A stretch of 64,000 bases of DNA from Malachius bipustulatus (Eukaryota; Arthropoda; Insecta; Coleoptera; Melyridae): NCBI GenBank assembly GCA_910589415.1, contig OU342630.1:77744186-77808185 (forward strand). Direction: 5' to 3'. Below the pieces are notes generated by a model. The model made no database searches, was not told the DNA's origin, and saw nothing but the letters and a program-made list of their open reading frames with translations. The stretch's first letter is position 1, and each line of letters starts with the position of its first letter. This document shows, piece after piece, positions 47,878-60,935 of this stretch. Position numbers and translations under genes: made by a program.

Positions 47878-49343
47878 CATTGGTAAACGGACCCATGGTT
47901 AATGGATCTCACGTGATTAATAAGATAGATACAGGGTGTTTTATTGATATCGTTCATTTCTTTCGAAGACGATAACTAACGAACCACCGACCATATTTTT
48001 TTTTAATTTTGGTTAAAAAGTTTCCATTGCACTGCACAAACGTTTCACATGGTAACCGGAAGAATAATCCAGGTCCGGATTTTCTTTACAAAACATTAAT
48101 AAATGCGCCTAAGTGTTCGTAAAACAACATCCTGTATATCAGAATTTTCAAAATTCGTTTTGGTATTATAAATGAGCAGAAACTATTGAATTAAACAATG
48201 TACTTTTTGTAGTACAGCATCCGATTCTAGGAATGGCATTTTGATCTTGAATTTTGATTTTTGTTCACTAACGGTACATAACATTTAAAACTATTAATTT
48301 TTTTAATGATTACTTGTATGAACATGAATTATTGTAGTCTATTGAAATTTGTAGCTCATGTCTGGCAGTCCTTCTGTATCTCATTAAACTCTTTAAACAC
48401 AGATTCGTTCCAGAACAAACATTGAAATTGTTGTTTATTTTTCTAACACCTTGTATTAGTAATCCTTGTAATAGTATGTATTATGTAAGTATACCAACCA
48501 TTTAATAATAATTGTAAAAACATACCACTCTTGTTTTATGCTACTGAATATGTAGTAAAAACATCCATTTACAAATAGTAAGTAAATCTACAAGACGTAA
48601 TTTTTAATTGAGTAATTTCGGGTTCTTCTTGCATGCGTGTTGGATTTGTGTTACATTTTTTTTTTATTTTGGCTAAACAATAGCAAAAGTAAATTAACAT
48701 TGTGACCAGCTCTTCCTGTATTTTAACTTTGATCATTTTTGATCATTATTATTTGATTCATTGTCATTGATTGTGGATTGTGCCAGTAAATGTACCAGTA
48801 AATATACAGGGTGTTTGAATTTGTTCTGGAACGGACCTGTATTCAAACTTTGAAGACTTTAATGAGACACTCGAGAACTGACAGACATGATTCGCAAATT
48901 GCAATAGACAAAAATAATTTGTTCTTTATTCATTAAAAAAAAAAAAAAATTTTTTTGGATGCGGAACCACAAAAAGTACATTGTTTAATTCAATTTTTTG
49001 CTCATTTAAGATACAAAACGAATTTTGAAAATTCTGATATCCACACAAACAAAAATTTGCTATTTTTTTTGTAATAATTCCGGACCTGCACTTTTCTTCC
49101 GGCTATTATGTCAAAGGTTTGATGAACAGTAAAATGAAAACTTGTTAACCAAATTTCTAAAAAACTATACAGGATGGTTCGTTAGTTATTACCTTCTAAA
49201 AAAATTAACGATATCCGTGAAACACCCTGTATCTATGTTATTAATGACGTGAGACCCATTATGCATGGGTTTCTTAGAACCACCTCGGTGTCCTCGCCTC
49301 TATCCACAGATGCCGTTTTTCGGTTTGCCAATGAAACCCCCTG
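47878..49343. mobile_element. Inverted pair of MITEs inside an outer palindrome
   Basis: The outer ends are TAGGGTGTTGCATTGG and the complement of CAGGGGGTTTCATTGG, with TA flanks. Within it are two inverted copies of a second element with its own CAGGGTG-type ends: 47932-48453 and 48807-49229. They are separated by about 350 bp of single-copy spacer. An extra 50 bp (about 49268-49320) sits only in the right outer arm. Confidence 0.8.
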
Positions 49344-49345
49344 TA

Positions 49346-51420
49346 TACCCGTTGGAGTTATATTTTCAAACAATTGATTGGTTTAAAATTTCTACCATTT
49401 CTAACAGAGTTAAATTAGAGCAATGCAGGCAAATCAGCTTTAATAAATTAAACCCCTGAGTTTGGTTTGTTTAAAAAACTTTGATGATTACGGAAATAAA
49501 TAAATTTAATGGAAAATTATAAGATCTTACCATGAAACTTTAATAATAACAATATTACTAGATACTTGACTTTGTCGTCAGGGCTGTTTTAAAATAAATT
49601 ATCACTAAGCACTACCCCCTATTATAGGTTTAATAACAGTAAGAAACACAATATTAACTACTACACTCTCCGTTACAATATGAAATACTGACCACTTTTA
49701 TTTTTTATTATAGCTTCACCATACTGTTATCTCTGACAACATTTTTCCAATATGGTTAAGGAATATCCTAAGCGAATTAAACTTCCGGCTGTTCGCTCAT
49801 ATCTGTTAGTATTGTTTTGGAATTTCTATTTATAAAAATAGCAAACATGACATCTGTGAAAGTTTTATCTATTATTATACAATTTGATAAATTTCACTAA
49901 TAACGCTGAATAAAATATTTATGTTTCCTTCCAGCTTAACCATTTTGATTTTTCATTTTATTAGGAGAGCGGAATCAGAAAAAAAAACAGTTGTGCTGCT
50001 TATTTTAAAGCAATTTACTCAATAATCTAATAGTTATTATTACAGCAAGGACGCGAACTATTCTTTAGAGTGCTAGAGAAAGAATGCCAACGAGGCCGTT
50101 GTGCGTCCGAGGAAAGGTAATCTTGAAGACTCTAAGGGATTTTTTGGCCAAAGTTTACACAACATTTTTTGTGCAACCTTGTTATGAAAATACATAATAA
50201 ACAATTTAATTGTAACTTGGCCACGGTTCCCATGCTGAGGTCCCCGGTTTGTTCTGGTTTGTCACTTTTTTCTCGATGCAAAATAATTTCAAATAATAAA
50301 ATATTAAAGGTAACGGCCTTTAAAAACCTGAAAAACGGCGTTGCCCTTGACGACGTTCGCGAAGTGAGATTTAGAGACACTTACATAAAGTTAGCTGCAC
50401 TACTTTAGAATTTTTTACATTTGTCGCTTTTTTGTCGTGAAAACAAAAAAATTATCGAGCTTCATTTTTTTTTAAACAACCCTTAGCAACGCTATCTTGA
50501 CCGTCCAGTTAGTATTACCATCTCCGAAAAAACGCGGACTTATTTTTTTCCGTAAATTAGTTGTGGAAAGAAAATGTTTGTCACGTTTCACGTTTTTCAA
50601 CTCAAAAATAACTGCTGGCAAAGATTAAATTGGCGGTTCCGCTAGCATTACACGAATTTTGAAAAGGTCTATTAAATAAGAGTTTTTTTGTCGTAGATTT
50701 GTCGCGAAAACTAAAAAAAAAATGTCTCGCTTTTTTTAAACCTAATAATTACCCGAATTACCGCGTGTGAAAAAAAATTGTAAATTCCGACGTAAATGCA
50801 TTTTGAAATAGTCGCTTAAATGAAAAAAAAAATTAAGAGCGACAATTATGCAAGTATGTATTGCAATAAATGCGATAATTAATGCACGAGTTAAATCGCG
50901 GATTTCGCTATTTTTGCTTTCGGCTTTTCGCTTGAATTCTCATTCTCAACATACATAAGCCGCAGATACACATAAACAACACAGACCAACTCGACGAAAA
51001 GTTGTCCATAAATAGACCAAAGTAAAAGTAACGCAAATAAGAACTCTTCTGGGTATTAAAGCAGATTGACAAGTCTTTTTAAGAATTTGAATTCATATGA
51101 ATAAATAAAAATAATTAGTACCTACCTTAATAAAAATAAATAATTAATTACTGTTTTATACAGAGGCTTTCCTTATTAAGTATCCCGCTTTCTTGAAGGT
51201 GCCAGGTTGGCGATTTGATTGTGTAAGTACCTGAAAAAAAGAAAAAAGTTTGTTATAAATGGGGGTAATATTTTCTTGTTGTAAATTAATGATTTCGATT
51301 TTGTTAAGAAAATTGAAAATTGTTAATAAATCAACATCAGGTAATAACAGAGGAATCTCTTCAGAAAAAAGAGACATGCTCGCAAGTACTGCTTCAGAGG
51401 TTAAAAAATAGTATTTATTA
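49346..51420. other. No gene seen; contains dispersed repeat copy 2
   Basis: AT-rich. The only recognised part is the repeat at 50110-50370. Confidence 0.4.
50110..50370 (+). repeat. Dispersed repeat, copy 2 (partner at 12085-12460)
   Basis: Blocks AAAGTTTACACA, TTTTTTGTGCAACCTTG, TTCCCATGCTGAGG and GGTAACGGCCTTTAAAAACC match the first copy in order, with internal deletions. Confidence 0.65.
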
Positions 51421-51422
51421 TA

Positions 51423-51516
51423 CAGGGTGGGTCACCTAAGATTCGGTGGCTTTGTACCTATTGCTAGTGGATTTAGAAAAATGAAAAAGTATAGCTTTTT
51501 TAAATGGAACACCCTG
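51423..51516. mobile_element. 94-bp mini-MITE, TA target
   Basis: CAGGGTGGGTCACC at the left and AACACCCTG at the right, TA directly outside each end (51421-51422, 51517-51518). It is the shortest element of the CAGGGTG type in the window. Confidence 0.6.
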
Positions 51517-51986
51517 TACATTATATGATATTATGTTTCTCTACCGCAGCGGCATTTTCAGTTTCTATTTTTTTTTATTGCGGGGGGTTTCCAAAAAATT
51601 ATACAAGTTTATCATGTGCATCAAGTTAGCACCGCCATTTGGGATTTTAAATTAAAAAAGTGACTTGCTGCGATGTGCATGCCCGAGATGTGCCATCGCT
51701 ATCTTGTGCTGCACTTGAAAAATAATTTTATAATTTTATTCTAAGGGTATGCTTTTTATAAGGTTACACTTTTTTGCGAAGTTACCACCACCTTTTTATT
51801 TTTTCTTGAATGCGAAAATTGTGCCCTAATGCGTTCTTGTTGCTGCTGCCATGTGTCGTGATTGAGAAGAAAATTGCTAAATTTCTGTTTTTACGAACAA
51901 TAACTTTAAAATAATTTTTTGTTAAATCATTTCTTAAAACTGCCATATTGTTGTCATTTTAGTTTTGAAATTACATTATTTTAGGC

Positions 51987-52867
51987 ACCCAAGTCAAGTT
52001 AGCCACGCTTCGACCAGCCACGGTTTCGTCCACTTTCGAAAAAATCATATTTGCTGAAATTTTGTTAAAAAAATCCATAATTTTATAATAATGACCAGGC
52101 ACGCTTTCAGCTATGGGGACTTGAGAAATTGTAAAAAATCATTTTTGCTGAAATTTGGCCCAAAAAATTCAGAATAACGGCCAACCACGCTTTCGGCCAC
52201 AACTTCATAAACTGAAAAATGTTATTTATGCTGTAATTTTTCTCAAAAAGTAAAAAAATTCACAATAATGGCCAGCCACGCTTTCGGCCACGGACTTCAG
52301 AAACTGAAAAAAATTCTGGCAGTGAAAGAAGCCCGAAATTTCAACATAATGGCCAACCTCGCTTTTGGCTACGACTTAATAAAATGAAAAGAGCTTTTTT
52401 TTTTGCTTTAAAAAGTCAAAAAAATCATAATAATGGCCAGCCACGATTTCGGCCACTGACTTACGAAACTGGAAAAAATTCTGGCAGAAATCTCGCAAAA
52501 AAACCCTAAATTTTAACATAATGGCCAAGTTCGCTTTCGACCACGACTTAATAAACTGAAACATGTAATTTTTGCTGTAATTTTGCTCAAAAAGTCCAAA
52601 AATTCATAATAATGGCCAGTCACGATTTCGGCCACGGAATTAGTAACTGAAAAAAAAATTCTGGCAGAAATTTTGTTGAAAGAAGCCCAAAATTTTACAA
52701 TAATGGCCAACCACGGTATAATGGCCAACCACAATAATATCAACAAAAAAACAAATATTTTCCATTCAAGCCGTCAATAACGAATTTTTTTTTGCTGGAC
52801 ATTAAACAAAGTTCCTCTTCCTGGCCGAAAGTGTGGCTGGCCGAAGCGTGGCTAACTTGACTTGGGT
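51987..52867. mobile_element. Minisatellite-bearing MULE-like element, copy 2
   Basis: Same ends as 22119-23164 (ACCCAAGTCAAGTTAGCCAC and complement ending GACTTGGGT). The flanks are ATTTTAGGC (51978-51986) and GTTTTAGGC (52868-52876), an 8-of-9 match. It carries about eight degenerate units with the GGCCAGCCACG(C/A)TTTCGGCC core and the same single-copy right block (TTCAAGCCGTCAATAACGA). It is about 165 bp shorter than copy 1 because of fewer units. Confidence 0.9.
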
Positions 52868-52876
52868 GTTTTAGGC

Positions 52877-55800
52877 ACAAGTGCCTAAAAGTGACATAAT
52901 TTCATGCATTTGTGCTTAAAAGTGACATAAATGACAATTGAAAGTAAGTTTTCACGAATCTTCATGATACTTTGACAATGTATAATACCAATATCCAGAG
53001 TTCACAAATTTATATTTCTCGACGACTTAGAATTCTTGTGTTACACACGTTGCAAAAGGAGTGTTTAGGAACTTGACGATTGTCAAACTCGCCCTTCGGC
53101 CTGCTCGTTTGACAATTTTCGTCCATGCTTCAAACACTCGCATTTTCCTCTGTAAGTTGTTTAATAATCCTCAACTTTAATTTCAGCATATTGTTTTTTT
53201 AGTCGGTTTATTGTGTTTTAGTGGAAGTACCTATTGTTTTTTGAAGATTTAAAAAGGAAACAGAGAAACTATATAAAAAAAATTAAATAAGAAAACAATA
53301 ACATGTAACACAATATGTCACATTTACACTTAGAAATGTAAACAAAACATTCCCTCCCGAGTTCCGAAAGTTCTTCAAACACGAATTACGATTACCCCAC
53401 TTCCAGAGTTACTCGATTCCTCTTCCTGGAAGTTTCTCTGGGGAAAGCAAGTTTCAGCATTACGGAGTTATTATTAGGTACCAATTATCTTTAGGCTAAG
53501 GATTGCAGAAAAGTTTTAGAATCTTTTACGACAGTAGTGCATGAAGTAATATCCACAAGAAATTCATTAATTAATTATTACACTTTACGTACCTATACCT
53601 ATCACTATTAAAGACATATTTCACACAGTACTGGGATCAATGTGTGAAGCTATCAAGTACTTCACGTTATGGTTGTATAACTTGTTTTTATATTTTGCAA
53701 AAACCTGCATGCAGTGGGTAAGTACTTACTTAGTAATCAATTTTATAGTATGGGTCGTTTCATCTAAACTGCATGGCAATGACGTCATTGATAATCGAAC
53801 TGCAAGGTTGATTATCAATTTTTCTATGAATGACATTAATAAATTATGTTGAAAGTGATAATTTGACAGTTACTTTAATTAGAATTAATCCGACTACATT
53901 GCTCGGACTTACCAATTCGAATCATTATCATCACACGTTCAGAATCGTAGAAAAGATTATTTCATTCATGACGCCATAGCCAGTTTAACTGACACGACTC
54001 AAAGAGAGAGAGAGAGAGATTTACATCATTACAGTGAGAACTCACGAAAACCTTATATCAACTTTCAATTCGTATCGGTTTATTATTAATCCTTACTTAG
54101 GTAGGTATTCAACTAAAATTGTTTTTCAGAAAATGGTAAATATGCAGATTTAAAAAAAAATATATTAGAATCTTACCAGAAGAATAAGAAACATTTACTT
54201 ATCAATTTGTCGTTTTTTTTAATTCATGAATAATTTTTAAATGAGCAAAACTTGTTCTATAATATCTAGTTTCTTAAAACTTAATAGGTGATTTATAAAA
54301 TGATACGTGAAAGCTTCTTAAGAAAAGAAAAATCTCGCACTAGTAAGAGGTTTATCCGCTTAGATCATATTCCTCGGCTAGGAAATAAAATCCTAGTTCT
54401 TCCAGGGTAAATGCATAATTACACTCCTGATGGATGGATCGTCTGAGTTGAACAGATCCTTTTAGCGTGCCCTAAATAGTGGAGTCAAATTAGCTTAAAA
54501 ATTGATGATTTCGGAATAATTATAGCGGAAGGATGGATTTTTGAGAAAAAAATTGAAATCACTTTTAAACGTTTTATGGAAAAAAGTTTAACTCATAATT
54601 TGCCGCTAATTGTTTTTTATTTATTTTCTAAACAATAAAAAGACGATTTTTTCGAATAATTTGAAATAAATCAATAAATTTGAACACAATCGTACCTACT
54701 CAAATTGATATATTAGGGATTTTGGAGGTCGCTGAGCAATGTTTAAAAAACAATATTTTCAAAATGGTGGATCCAATATGGTCATATTTTTTACAAAATT
54801 TAAAAAACTACAAATTTAATAGCATTGCAACTAAATATAATTCATGCATGTGTTTTTGAGATAGCTGATCAAAAATAAAATGTTAAAAAATAAAATTTCA
54901 GAATGTCTGATCCAATATGGCCGACTTTTTTTTCGAAATTTATGAAAAACTCATTTACTAAATACTGCTATAATAATAATGATACAAAAAATAAATAAAT
55001 AAAAAAACTATTTTTACAATATCTCGACATAAAATTCTCCCTGCCCTCTTACTTTTGGTTACGTATCCCAGGCACAGCCCAGGTGAGCCCTATACTTGCC
55101 GAGGAGGTATTCTATTATGCTCTATGTCTCTTTACCATTAAAACATTTTTTTCGTATTTTATGCAAATAACACTTACAAAAACAACAACAAAAAAAATTT
55201 CACTGAATGTACTTTTTCAAGGTCCTACGAGTATTATAGAAATATAATCGTTAGGCAAAAGCAAAAAAAATAAAAAATTCTCAAAGTTATTAATGTTTAT
55301 TTAACATGAATTTAACGTACTTAATTCCCACATTTATTTTTTATTTTTGTTAAAACAAAATATATTTATAAAATTTTTCTGACATTATTAAAAACACCAT
55401 CTTAAAGTTAAGTTTTTTTCAAAAAGAAATAGTTCCAAAAATTGCATCTGTAAAATTTCACTATCACATTTTTAACGTAAGTTAACTTATTAGTCTTAAG
55501 TTATTGAACTTAATTTTTTATTGAAGTTTTGAACTATTTGAAGTCTTTGAAACATGGCCTACAAAATCAAATTCGTCACTTTTTATAAGTTTGAAAGATT
55601 TTGGGCTCTGTAACTAAAATTTTATGATTTTTTTTATATCACTCAATTTTTTAAATGCCATCTTAAGAGTGAACTGTGCAAGTTTCAGATTTTTTATGAA
55701 AGAATAAAAAAATGGCAGAAACTTAATTGATTTTGTTAAAAATTCTACTTTGTATGCGTACTAAGTGTTCCTGTAATTTTTTTCACATTCGGAAATAAAA

Positions 55801-56809
55801 TATCTGTTAGTTCAATATTTTTCTCTCATTTAAGTTTTTGTGAGCTCAATTTGATCGATCACCTAGATCCAAAGCTATAACCAATTTAGTGCAGCGCGCT
55901 CGTGGCCGCGCGTCCCTGGAGAGCTGCCCTGTTTCTGATTTTCGGGTTTCAGAAAAAAAGTTCTGCAGTTTAGAGTTTTTATTTTAGACAAAAACTTTAT
56001 ACATTTCCATTTCTGTTTGAAAATTGACTATTCTTTCGAAGTAAATTTGTTTTTTCTTAAAAAAAATTACTTTTTGAGATATTCCATAAACAATTGAATA
56101 TTCAACTTCTTATTTATGTTGAATAAATAATTAAGCTTGGTAACTTTTTATATATTGTTCCTAATAACATCCTCGCACAAATGTTCAGTAAAAAGTTACC
56201 TTTTCCGTCAATTTTTCCGAAGAATACATACTAAGGTAATTATAATCGACTTCAATTTTTTTTTCACTTCACTAATTATTATTAAATTACATTCACATTC
56301 CATTTTATCTTATCTTCATTCCTTTGTGTACTTAAGCACCACCTAAATTGCAAGTTTAATTGGTAGGTAGGTATAATAACAAACATAGTATAGGTAATCT
56401 TCTATATTTGCATATTTTATCACGACTTATGACTTATGAGCTTGTCCTCAATAATCGTGTTTAATTTTTAATTAAAATAACATTTGGATACCTAACCAAT
56501 ATGTTGATAAATATTTATTATTTTAATAAAAGTTTTAGATTCACTTTGCTTACATTTGTTTATAATCCAATGTATCCTACTCTTTAAGCGCTACGAGTGA
56601 AATCAATTTCTCTCAAGTTATTTGCAACACTAATTAATTATGAATGGTAGTTCGATTCTTGTTTTATTTATTCTTTATAGATAGGTTCTATTATAGCAAT
56701 CATTGGCACAGTTACATAAACACAAAAGCATTACAAACTCCTAATCGGGTGCTTGATCATATTATAGTTTTTATTAAAAATTTTAACTTTTTTTCTATTA
56801 TTTATCATT
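52877..56809. other. No gene recognised
   Basis: Holds an imperfect hairpin at 53050-53145, a (GA)n run at 54002-54019, and two tandem-like blocks with TCCAATATGG at about 54772 and 54912. A short GC-rich patch, GTGCAGCGCGCTCGTGGCC, is at about 55890. Otherwise AT-rich. Confidence 0.4.
53050..53145. repeat. Imperfect hairpin
   Basis: GTTTAGG..GACGATTGTCAAAC pairs with GTTTGACAATTTTCGTC..AAAC across the GC-richer loop CGCCCTTCGGCCTGC. Function unknown; it may be a small MITE. Confidence 0.6.
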
Positions 56810-58572
56810 AATTTTCAACTTACACTCTGAAAATTTCAGGGGTTGAATCTGACAATCTTGTAATTTCAGGATACGACCGCCATCTTGATCTTTTTTTAAA
56901 GAGATGATAGATCATGTGATACATCATTTGAAAGATCACTTCATGTTCAAGACGATCATTTTAACATCTTCTACAGCAAGATTTTTTTTTTTTGTTCTTT
57001 AAAATATCCAAAAATTTAACGGTTTACTTACTCATTAAAAGTTTGTAGTGTTTTGTAGCGAATTTCCTGAATAAGGTGATTTTTTTTAATTTATTTTTAT
57101 TGTTAATTTTTGCAATAAATTTGAAAACACAATCATTTTTATATTTATAATGAAGAGACCTTTCAAATCATATACAGATGTCCCATAATGTGTGGGCAAC
57201 TCCCGGATTTGGGTAAATTTAGTAAAAATAAATGAAAAAAATAGCTGTAATGTTTATTCCTACGAGACACCCCTGGAAAGATATTCCCCCTTAAAGTTTA
57301 GAGTTACCTTTTATTTTTAGACAATAACTTTTTCATTAGTTGGCCGATATTGTTGAAATTTGGCAGTTATTTGTGGTAATAAGGGGCCCCTTTAACCTCA
57401 TGTAATATTCACTTAATAATTAGTATAATATATTAATAATAATTAATGCCCACTTAATAATTGTAGTTTTTTTTACTGTTTTTTGCAATTTTTTCTGGTT
57501 TCTTCCTGCTTCGTTCATTGTCAATGGTTGTTACCTATCTCTGGACCACACAAGAAACATGGTAAACATTTTCTTTTGGAAATTATAATTTTTTATTAAC
57601 AAATGTAACAACAACAAATAAACACTAAATTAAGTAGATTTTTAACACTGAAGCTGGAGAATTTTATTTTTTTTTATTTTTTTCCCAATGTTTCCCAATT
57701 GGCTGGTCCAATTTTTTTTTTTTTTCGAAAACTAACCAGGATACGAAAAAAACCTCAACAAAAAAAAAGTTGTATTATTAGTTGCATAATCTGAAAAAAA
57801 TATCACAATATAAAAACAGTCAGTGGCGTACTTTTTTTTTTCAATTAATCGTGGTGAGGGTGTCCCTATGGACACCACTGGACCTAATAATTTTAATCTA
57901 AAAGTTAAAAGGACTCCTTATTACCACAAATAACATTGCCAAATTTCCAAAATTTCGGCCAACTAATGAAAAAGTTACTGCCTCGGTTACTGCCTTAAAA
58001 AAAGGTAACCCTAAATTTTAAAGGGGTAATATTTTTCCAGGGGTGTCTCGTAGGAACAAACGTTAAAGCTATTTTTTTTATTTATTTTTACTAAATTTAC
58101 CAAAATCCGAGAGATTGTCCACATTAGGCCGGTTGCACAAACGCAAATCAAGAATTTTCGGATAATTACCGATTTAAAAATGTCCTGTATTATCGAAATG
58201 TTGGTCTGATGTTGCTGGAAATAAATTTTACTTCCTTTCAGAAGAGTTAATTACTGATAAAAAAAATCATTTAACATTTTAGCCGTATTTTCAAAATTTG
58301 CAATTTAAAATCAGAATTATTTGAAAATTATTAATTTACGTTTGTGCAACCATTCCCATTATGGTACATAATTTGATCTATCATCACATGACCGAACTTG
58401 TCATTAAAAAAAAACCAAGATGGCGGCCGTGTCGTAAAATTAATCGACAAAAATTACTTTTTGTGTCAAAAGATGTGCAAAATTGTCAGATTTAACTCCT
58501 GATATTTTCAGAGCGATATGTTGAACCGTTCTGTGCAAAAGAACCTTGGTTTCATAATTAACAGCTACCCTG
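56810..58572. mobile_element. Foldback element with nested PIF/Harbinger-like MITE
   Basis: Paired blocks: GACCGCCATCTTGATC (56874) with its complement near 58420; CCTACGAGACACCCCTGG (57259) with its complement near 58040; TTATTTGTGGTAATAAGG (57368) with its complement near 57920. The right end is the complement of CAGGGTAGCTG next to TA; the left end is not clear. The centre is A/T-rich with no gene. Confidence 0.75.
58127..58357. mobile_element. Nested MITE with GGTTGCACAAACG ends
   Basis: The ends contain GGTTGCACAAACG (58131) and its exact complement CGTTTGTGCAACC. The other arm of the host foldback reads CCATAATGTG without interruption at about 57189, while here the same word is split, with ATTA on both sides (58123-58126, 58358-58361). 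That is direct evidence of an insertion with a 3-4 bp duplication (TTA fits PIF/Harbinger). Confidence 0.85.
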
Positions 58573-58762
58573 TATCCTAATTAATTACTGGGAGACGAGC
58601 TTCTTATTTTATTATTTCTTCTTAAGGGTGGAAGCAACCAGCCTAAAGTTTCATTTTTCCTTTAGGTCCAGACGGTGTTGTTGCTACCAGATTCCCCCAG
58701 ATGTTTAGCTAGTCAAGGTGATCAATAGTTGATCAATAGTGATCCAAACGTAGCTCAATAAA

Positions 58763-59059
58763 GTTGGCACCCCTAAGTGTCAATTTTTATAAAATTCAAA
58801 CGGAATTCGTTTGTCCACGTTTGTCCAGCCAAATTTTTTATTTGTCACCCTCAAAAAAAAATCGATTTTTTAAATGTTACAGTAACTTTTTTTTGAAGGG
58901 CGGACAAACGAAAATGTTTATTGGACCAACTTGGACAAACGAATACCGTTTGAAAATTAATGAAATTTACTCACGGGAGTGCTTCGTCATAACTTTTTTC
59001 AAGGGTGGAAAACGAATGCCGTCTAAATTTTATAAAAATTCGCACTTAGGAGTGCTAAC
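58763..59059. mobile_element. Small palindromic element
   Basis: GTTGGCACCCCTAAGTGTC at the left and the complement of GTTAGCACTCCTAAGTGCG at the right; inner blocks ACGAATACCGTTTGAAAAT and ACGGAATTCGTTTG pair as well. It has 297 bp with no clear target duplication. Confidence 0.75.
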
Positions 59060-60912
59060 TTCACTCAGCTAACCAACGTAGGGTTTTAAGTCGCGTATTC
59101 GGTATGACGGTGAAGCTATTGAGAGAAGATTTTGACAGTAATAAAAGGGAAGCAGGTCTCGGGGTGAATTTTGGTAGAGACCGGCGGCTCTCCGGCGAAA
59201 AACATTAATACTAGCTTAGACCGTGAAACCAGAATTATTGAAACTAGGTATTAATAGATAACCGTATCTCATGGTTTATTGAATTAAATAAAATTTTAAT
59301 CACTGATTAATCAGAACTTTCGTTGCATTTCAATGTTTCATAGGTTAGTGTTGTCCTAAGAGTCGTCATCAGTTATCTCAGTACATATATGAAACCGGAG
59401 TTTTCTATTTAGTTCTTCATAGACGTAAATATATATATATTTTTATCTTGCGGTGAAAACGCTGGAACTTACGAGTTTTCTGTTAGTGTTTCTGGGTATA
59501 TGGAATTTCATGGGATATAAGTATGGGGTTTAAAAGTATCTAGTGCTTCATGAAATTAGTAGGTACCTGGGAAAAGCAGACTAGATCAGTGGTGACGATC
59601 AGTAGTCGCTTATGGTTTTGATTTATTCATTGACGCCTTTTTTTTTGATAAAAAAATCGGTTTCAATAATCCTCTCACTTAAGTTAAATGATCGAAATTG
59701 TTGCTTTTTTTACTTTTATTTAACAAGAATACATTTGCAATTTGGAGCCCAAAATCTCTCAAATCTACATTTTCTGAGTTAATTATATCAAATTAAATTT
59801 TCTGGCATCACTAGAAATCCTCAAACATCTACATAATCAACAATACACAGTCCTAAATAAACAACTAGACATATCGTTTTCCATTACTTGATTTTCTCCT
59901 TAATACCAACAACAAAGAAGGTTCATAAGAAATTCAATTATTATGAATTAAGAGATTTACGCCCATATTCACAAAAGATAATTTCCTAAATAATTATGTA
60001 ATCAATTATCTCCATTTCATTCTAATGTATCCAAACTGGATATCTCCATCTCACTTTTTTTATTGTTTTCCAAGATATTTCTTTGTGAAAAGCTTTGTGA
60101 ATACGGGAATTAGACTATTTAATGATATTTAATATTTAAATTGATCGGAGAAAATAAATAAATGATAAAAAATTAAAAGAGCATTGATTCCCATAAAGGG
60201 GTGTATAATTTAAAATTATAATTATAGGGGTTTATAATTAAAATTATATAAAGAGTGTGTTTAATTTAAAATTAAATTTACAAATAATTAAAACCCATTC
60301 TATCATGAATTCTTGGATGGTGAAAAGAATTTTCGCAGGGTTCAGGTATTTGAGGTTAATGCCGCTAGTAAAAAAGACACCGTGCAATGTGAAAAACATA
60401 TTTCACTTATGCTTCGGTAAATATTTTAATTTCAATGATTAGATAATAAATAAGTACCGCACATCGCATTATCATAATGGATAAATGGTTTCCCATGGTC
60501 TTTGTTCATTTCCGTTCTGTCTGTTAGCGGTGTTACCAAACATGCATGATGTAGGAATAATTCTATGGCAAAAATATGATACACCGTATAATTATAAGTG
60601 GGCTCCATATGTGAAAAATTGCTCTACCTACCATATTCAGAATATTTAAATATACCTAGGAGGATTAAAAAGAATATATTATTAACTCTATATCTAACTC
60701 GCTTAGGTATATGACTAGCGGAAATTTAATTATTTGGAATAATGTTTGGGAATTGGACGAAATTGGATGAAACTACATATTGTCAGGGTTTTGTAGAATA
60801 TCCCTAATATTTATATCTAGTGCAGCAAGAATGCTCGCAAATAAGGCGGCAAAATCAAATTTAGAAGCACTTTTCAAGAAATTCAAATATGCTACCGTAG
60901 AAAGACTTATTC
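59060..60912. other. No gene recognised
   Basis: A small GC-richer patch at about 59155-59210 (GAGACCGGCGGCTCTCCGG) is the only unusual composition. An (AT)n run lies at 59428-59439. Confidence 0.35.
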
Positions 60913-60935
60913 GGGGGGGGGGGGGGGGGGGGGGG
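60913..60935. repeat. Run of 23 G
   Basis: An uninterrupted G homopolymer in an AT-rich context, flanked by TTC and TGAATC. It can form a G-quadruplex and may be wrong in length. Confidence 0.9.
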
